Notes under the pieces: model-generated | Seen by the model: the letters and a program-made list of their open reading frames with translations, nothing else | The model's database searches: none | Told to the model about the DNA's origin: nothing | In this document: positions 61,201-64,000 of the stretch, one piece after another | Position numbering within the stretch: position 1 is the stretch's first letter | Layout of the letters: every line of letters starts with the position of its first letter | Position numbers and translations under genes: made by a program | NCBI GenBank assembly: GCA_027486795.1 | Contig: JAIXOI010000017.1 | Coordinates: forward strand, 1 to 64,000 | DNA length: 64,000 bases | Source of the DNA: Sphingobacteriales bacterium | GTDB taxonomy: Bacteria > Bacteroidota > Bacteroidia > Chitinophagales > CAIOSU01 | Direction of reading: 5' to 3'

Positions 61201-63857
61201 CTTGTCATACTTATGCCAGCGCCGGAACATACTCTGTTATTTTAACCATTAACAATGGTTCTTGCAGCACCGCCGATACGATAAACGTAGTAGTGCCGGC
61301 TGGCCCAACTGCTGCATTTACAGCTACTAGCCCCAATTGCCTAAACAACCCTGTTGGATTTACAGATGCCTCGTTTGCAAGCATTAACTCTTGGAACTGG
61401 AATTTTGGCGATGCGGGAACCTCACTTAATCAGAATCCGAACCATACTTATGGTAGCCCCAGTGTATACCCCGTAACACTAATTGTAAGCGATATTTTTG
61501 GCTGTAAGGATACGGTAGTAAACCCAATAACCGTTAATCCTCCTAGCCTTTCGGGCAGCATAACCGCTTTCCCTGACACGATTGTTTGCGCTGGCACCTC
61601 AGTATTGCTAGTGGCACCAACTTGCGCTGGATGCAGCTATCTGTGGAGCAACGGCTCAACAAATGATTCAACAACAGTAACAACTACTGGTATATACTCA
61701 GTTACCCTTACCGATGGTAGCGGCTGCCCTTATAGCACCTTCATTCGTATTATCGTGAATAACGGCCCTCCCGCCAATATCCAAAACAACGAAAGCAACG
61801 AAATATGCCTGGGCACCAATATCCTGTTATACACTACCTATAATGTCAACTTCACTTATAGCTGGATAACTACCGATGTGGTAAACAACGGTAGCACCAA
61901 TTCATCTGTTTTCTTTACTCCAGTAACTGCAGGTACTTATACTTACCAAGTATTTGTTACCGATACCACAACTGGTTGTGGCGACACATCGTTACCTTAT
62001 GTGGTAACGGTAAACGCAGCACCTGTGCCGCCAACTATTACTCCATTGGGGCCTACTACGGTTTGCAATGGCACCACCATTTCATTGGTTGCTACCCACC
62101 CCGACCCTAGCGTTACTTTTCTTTGGAGCACTGGCGAGGTGAACGACACGATACTGGTAACCGAAGGTGGTTGTTACGAGGTGGAGGCTATAGACACAAA
62201 CGGATGCAGTGCTAAAACACTCTTTTGTGTAACAGTAAATCCATTGCCAGACCTGTGCTCGTTCTACGAAGGTTGCTTGGATACTTGCCGTCCGTTTATC
62301 ATTCATGCACCAAACGGCGCTTCGCACCAATGGTTCTTGAATGGTTTGCCAATACTGGGTGCAACAGCCCCAACGTATACTGCAACGCTAAATGGATTGT
62401 ACTCGGTGCAAGTAACTAATACTTTCGGCTGCACCGATACTACAGGTTTGCTTGACTTGACACTTACTGATTGCGACACCTCTCTCTGTGGTACTTTCAT
62501 TGTTGATTCTATCTACTGCGACCCAGCTGGCAACTATGTACTAGATTACCGAATAATAAATAATTCGACCTTAGCTGTCACGCAGGTTAACTTAAACATT
62601 CTTCCTCCGTTCTTGGCCTTGCCATTTGCACCGAGCTTAGTATATACTACTATTGCCACAGGCGATACTTCAATACCACTAAGCACTACCATTTACGGCG
62701 CTACAGCAGGCGATACATTGTGCTTTAGGGCACATTTAGATGCTTACGACTCTACAGGAACTGAGCTACTATGCTGCTTTACCGATACGGTTTGCGTAAC
62801 ACTACCTCCATGCCCACCAGATTCGGCTTGCTGTTACTTCAATTTTGTAAGCGACTCTATTTGGTGCGAACAAACCGCAGTAGGACCTAAGTTTAACTTT
62901 GAATTCAACATTAATGGTTGTGGTAACCTACAGGTACAAAATGGAGGAACTGGAGTGCTTAATGCAGCGAATCCATATACGCTGGTGGCTGGTTTGAATA
63001 CGGTTTCGGGTAGCTATATTCCTTCATCGCCAGCAGACACCTTGATGTGCTTGACCTTTGTTGTTGATGACGGTATGCAAAACTATTGTAAAGATACTAC
63101 CATCTGTTTCCCTATCAATTGCAAAGCTCACCCTGCGCCTTGCAGAGTGCAGTTTGACCGAGAAATATGCGAGTACGACCAAGCCATATTCACCTATGCT
63201 GGTGGGCCTGGTTTTACGCTAAGTTGGAATTTCTTTGGCGGCACGCCTTCAACGGCTACTGGACCAGGGGCGCACAACATTACTTATCCGGGGCCTGGAG
63301 TATATTACTTCGACCTGACCCTTACCAATTCAGCAGGTAGTACCACCTGTCGCGACTCTATTACTGTATTAGCTGCGCCAGTTGCGTCTATCACGCAAAC
63401 TGGTAGCACCCTATTCGCTGGGCCTGCTGGCATGAGTTACCAATGGTATGGTGCTCCGCCAACGTATACGCTCATACTGGGTGCCAACAATCAGTTTTAT
63501 GCACCAACAGCCGAAGATGTATACTGTGTAGTAGTTACAGATGCCTTCGGTTGCAAAGACACCACTTGTAGGGATTTCCTTGCTACCGGTATTGCCACCA
63601 TCGAAACCAGCGATTGGAACATTTACCCTAACCCAAATGATGGTTCGTTTACGTTATCATTAACTGCTAACAACAATGAGATCATCACTATGAAATTGGT
63701 AAATACCTTGGGCGAAGTGGTTGATATTAGAACTTTTGATGTAAGAACCGGATCCCAAAGCTTCTATATCAGTAACGCTAACATAGCACAAGGTATATAC
63801 TTTGTTCAGCTTACCACCGAGACTGGCACTAGTATTAGACGCGTGGTAGTGAAGTAA
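58203..63857 (+). CDS. Giant cysteine-rich PKD-domain surface protein with T9SS tag
   Basis: 1884 aa from the ATG at 58203; the only upstream in-frame start is a TTG. The hydrophobic signal segment (about 5-28) ends GLNAQ. At least four clear PKD domains carry the core WxFGDG (for example SYFWDFGDGGTS, NWNWNFGDGNFS, SWNWNFGDAGTS) among many Ig-like modules with TYxWSV...G and LWSTGE cores. Dense cysteines suggest disulfides. The C-terminal 80 residues (NIYPNPNDGSFTL) are a T9SS sorting domain. A surface-exposed adhesion or gliding-type role is inferred; no catalytic domain is visible. A strong terminator follows. Confidence 0.92.
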   Translation: MYKSLLKLTSSLLLLLLLLFSIGLNAQVTGAIDACEGDIEAYSVPTVAGASYSWSVTGGLVQGSSNLANANILWGLPGTGTIVVTVNNPSGPPTFHTLNVTVHGKPNPTISHAPYNTCPYEVSSSGPVGQPSDRLPCEKVCKKATVTYNTPLNASSTYLWVVNGASLVTGATTNSATVTWDTTFLGDITVYETNVWGCVDSFTLCIEKQDLPVAAFSHQSSVCLFSNTLFTNLSTGATSYFWDFGDGGTSTSEDPYHSYSTGGTYTVTLVAYTDCYCTDTFQSTIVVDNLPGPDITCASTLCADATATYSTAAAAGCTYNWFVIGGTITSGLGTPTITVSWGAGPIGTVGLYFTGCGSMCDDTTLLQIPIVPLTTTISGATKVCAGDCEYYSLPLFSGATYKWSLSSSGCGAIIDSTCCEKIKICWPSNLFSCVDTLNVTYFDSLLNCGGSAQIIINLRPRLAIFGNPLVCANSSSSLSSSGGINCNWSVSPAGPTLSGSPGTSANISWNNLPGDYIVIATPVNPNDACNDNAYFTIKVVAPPVAPVITGDTIICPGSTLSYCTAPNPDILWIITGGTPATAIGYCTTVTWNLTGPYSIQAYQKAPNTPFCSSDTTLQNVYPFTPGPPALLGPASACANATSTYSTPTLYPPGTTYTWSMTPANAGAILSPGSASTSIEFGNNAPSSITVTLSVNVCGGIQTNSKIVTLNPALTPTVNQIGSLCAGGTAQLQAVGGAFTSVSWSGPSGYSSVLNPTTITQDGLYQVTVTNANGCSGKSQYKVTYVSGPTASISSFDPRVYCIGSVYSATLCALGNPDYTYSWSPSGATQCISASTPGSYSVVVTDITNGCTATSNVITISEITCSGGGTTCQPNGSISFTNTGCNPVAFTNTSVSGSSFSWNFGDFTTSGLTSPSHYYNSAGFYLVTLTGNVPDAAGTGFCSLRDTAHIEIPLAADFDVVVGCDGAPVCFTDKSTYTAGNNITNWNWNFGDGNFSTLQDPCHTYASAGTYSVILTINNGSCSTADTINVVVPAGPTAAFTATSPNCLNNPVGFTDASFASINSWNWNFGDAGTSLNQNPNHTYGSPSVYPVTLIVSDIFGCKDTVVNPITVNPPSLSGSITAFPDTIVCAGTSVLLVAPTCAGCSYLWSNGSTNDSTTVTTTGIYSVTLTDGSGCPYSTFIRIIVNNGPPANIQNNESNEICLGTNILLYTTYNVNFTYSWITTDVVNNGSTNSSVFFTPVTAGTYTYQVFVTDTTTGCGDTSLPYVVTVNAAPVPPTITPLGPTTVCNGTTISLVATHPDPSVTFLWSTGEVNDTILVTEGGCYEVEAIDTNGCSAKTLFCVTVNPLPDLCSFYEGCLDTCRPFIIHAPNGASHQWFLNGLPILGATAPTYTATLNGLYSVQVTNTFGCTDTTGLLDLTLTDCDTSLCGTFIVDSIYCDPAGNYVLDYRIINNSTLAVTQVNLNILPPFLALPFAPSLVYTTIATGDTSIPLSTTIYGATAGDTLCFRAHLDAYDSTGTELLCCFTDTVCVTLPPCPPDSACCYFNFVSDSIWCEQTAVGPKFNFEFNINGCGNLQVQNGGTGVLNAANPYTLVAGLNTVSGSYIPSSPADTLMCLTFVVDDGMQNYCKDTTICFPINCKAHPAPCRVQFDREICEYDQAIFTYAGGPGFTLSWNFFGGTPSTATGPGAHNITYPGPGVYYFDLTLTNSAGSTTCRDSITVLAAPVASITQTGSTLFAGPAGMSYQWYGAPPTYTLILGANNQFYAPTAEDVYCVVVTDAFGCKDTTCRDFLATGIATIETSDWNIYPNPNDGSFTLSLTANNNEIITMKLVNTLGEVVDIRTFDVRTGSQSFYISNANIAQGIYFVQLTTETGTSIRRVVVK

Positions 63858-63877
63858 GTTTGTTAAATAAACAGCAT

Positions 63878-63917
63878 AAAAAATGCCCGCCTTCAGTAGT
63901 GAAAGCGGGCATTTTTT
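63878..63917. terminator. Bidirectional intrinsic terminator
   Basis: Perfect 13-bp stem, AAAAAATGCCCGC (63878-63890) with GCGGGCATTTTTT (63905-63917). It lies between convergent genes with T-runs both ways. Confidence 0.93.
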
Positions 63918-63920
63918 ATA

Positions 63921-64000
63921 TTACTTTCTCCATTTAATATCGCTGAGCATAAACTTATACTCCAAGTTTACACGGTTGGCTTCTACATCATAGTTTTTGA
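63921..64000 (-). CDS. C-terminal end of an unidentified protein
   Basis: The frame closed by TAA at 63921 (minus strand) is open to the window edge. The last residues read NYDVEANRVNLEYKFMLSDI, then KWRK. Too little is present to identify it. Its position right behind a bidirectional terminator supports it as a real gene converging on the giant PKD gene. Confidence 0.6.
   Translation of the reverse strand, partial: KNYDVEANRVNLEYKFMLSDIKWRK

Overview
The window looks like a chromosomal segment of a Bacteroidota bacterium, probably of the Chitinophagales/Saprospirales/Sphingobacteriales kind. Several signs agree. There are secreted proteins with C-terminal type IX secretion (T9SS, 'YPNP...') sorting domains. 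There are promoters with the Bacteroidota -33 TTG / -7 TAnnTTTG form. The L28-L33-DUF4295-ftsY-rimO cluster, the bacillithiol enzyme BshC, and giant PKD/SprB-like surface proteins are all typical of the phylum. No plasmid or prophage backbone, insertion sequence, rRNA, tRNA or CRISPR array was seen.

Layout. 1-4000: a truncated M43 metalloprotease and a PHB-depolymerase-like esterase, both secreted. 4150-10430: MscS channel, ribosomal protein cluster, ftsY, rimO, bshC (+). 10630-22725: a long minus-strand block with a membrane-bound AraC-type regulator, DUF2147 protein, phosphopantetheinyl transferase, UbiB-like kinase, hybrid histidine kinase, SGNH hydrolase, metallophosphatase and acyl-CoA ligase. 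22908-31707: prmC, a giant beta-helix adhesin-like protein (-), an SDR enzyme and fabI. 32189-37126: a second secreted M43 protease, a fasciclin protein, and an AT-rich island holding an unknown gene convergent with an AbiJ/Abi-C-type defence gene. 37229-48307: groES-groEL, an outer-membrane/lipoprotein pair, M23 peptidase, aminotransferase, four-helix-bundle (S23-type) gene, LOG enzyme, rnhA, an orphan antitoxin-like gene, an APC permease and holA. 48426-57972: membrane proteins, a Crp/Fnr regulator beside a beta-barrel/flavin oxidase pair, MuiA-like protein, saccharopine dehydrogenase, cytidine deaminase. 58203-64000: a giant PKD protein with a T9SS tag and the 3' end of one more gene.

Most genes are ordinary housekeeping or surface genes. 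The unusual part is what lies between them. Nearly every intergenic gap is filled by one of a few repeat types: (i) short tandem arrays with a 7-bp (sometimes 8-bp) period that very often begin or end exactly at a stop or start codon; (ii) hairpins of the form CGGATT-N2-3-AATCCG whose outer base pairs vary in a compensated way; (iii) hairpins with a conserved TTCCA loop and variable stems; (iv) 140-170 bp elements bounded by inverted repeats beginning near TGTCA; (v) a 20-bp GC-rich palindrome inserted inside one heptamer array; and (vi) a 29-bp minisatellite whose unit is itself a hairpin.

Other points of interest are three genes (prmC, rnhA, holA) whose -7 promoter box ends 4-5 nt before the start codon and so may give leaderless mRNAs; a sigma-54-like promoter before groES; an unusually strong Shine-Dalgarno sequence before the DUF4295 gene; and the low-GC convergent pair at 35.2-37.1 kb, whose two stop codons lie inside one inverted repeat and whose left-hand member is an unrecognised, possibly defence-related protein.
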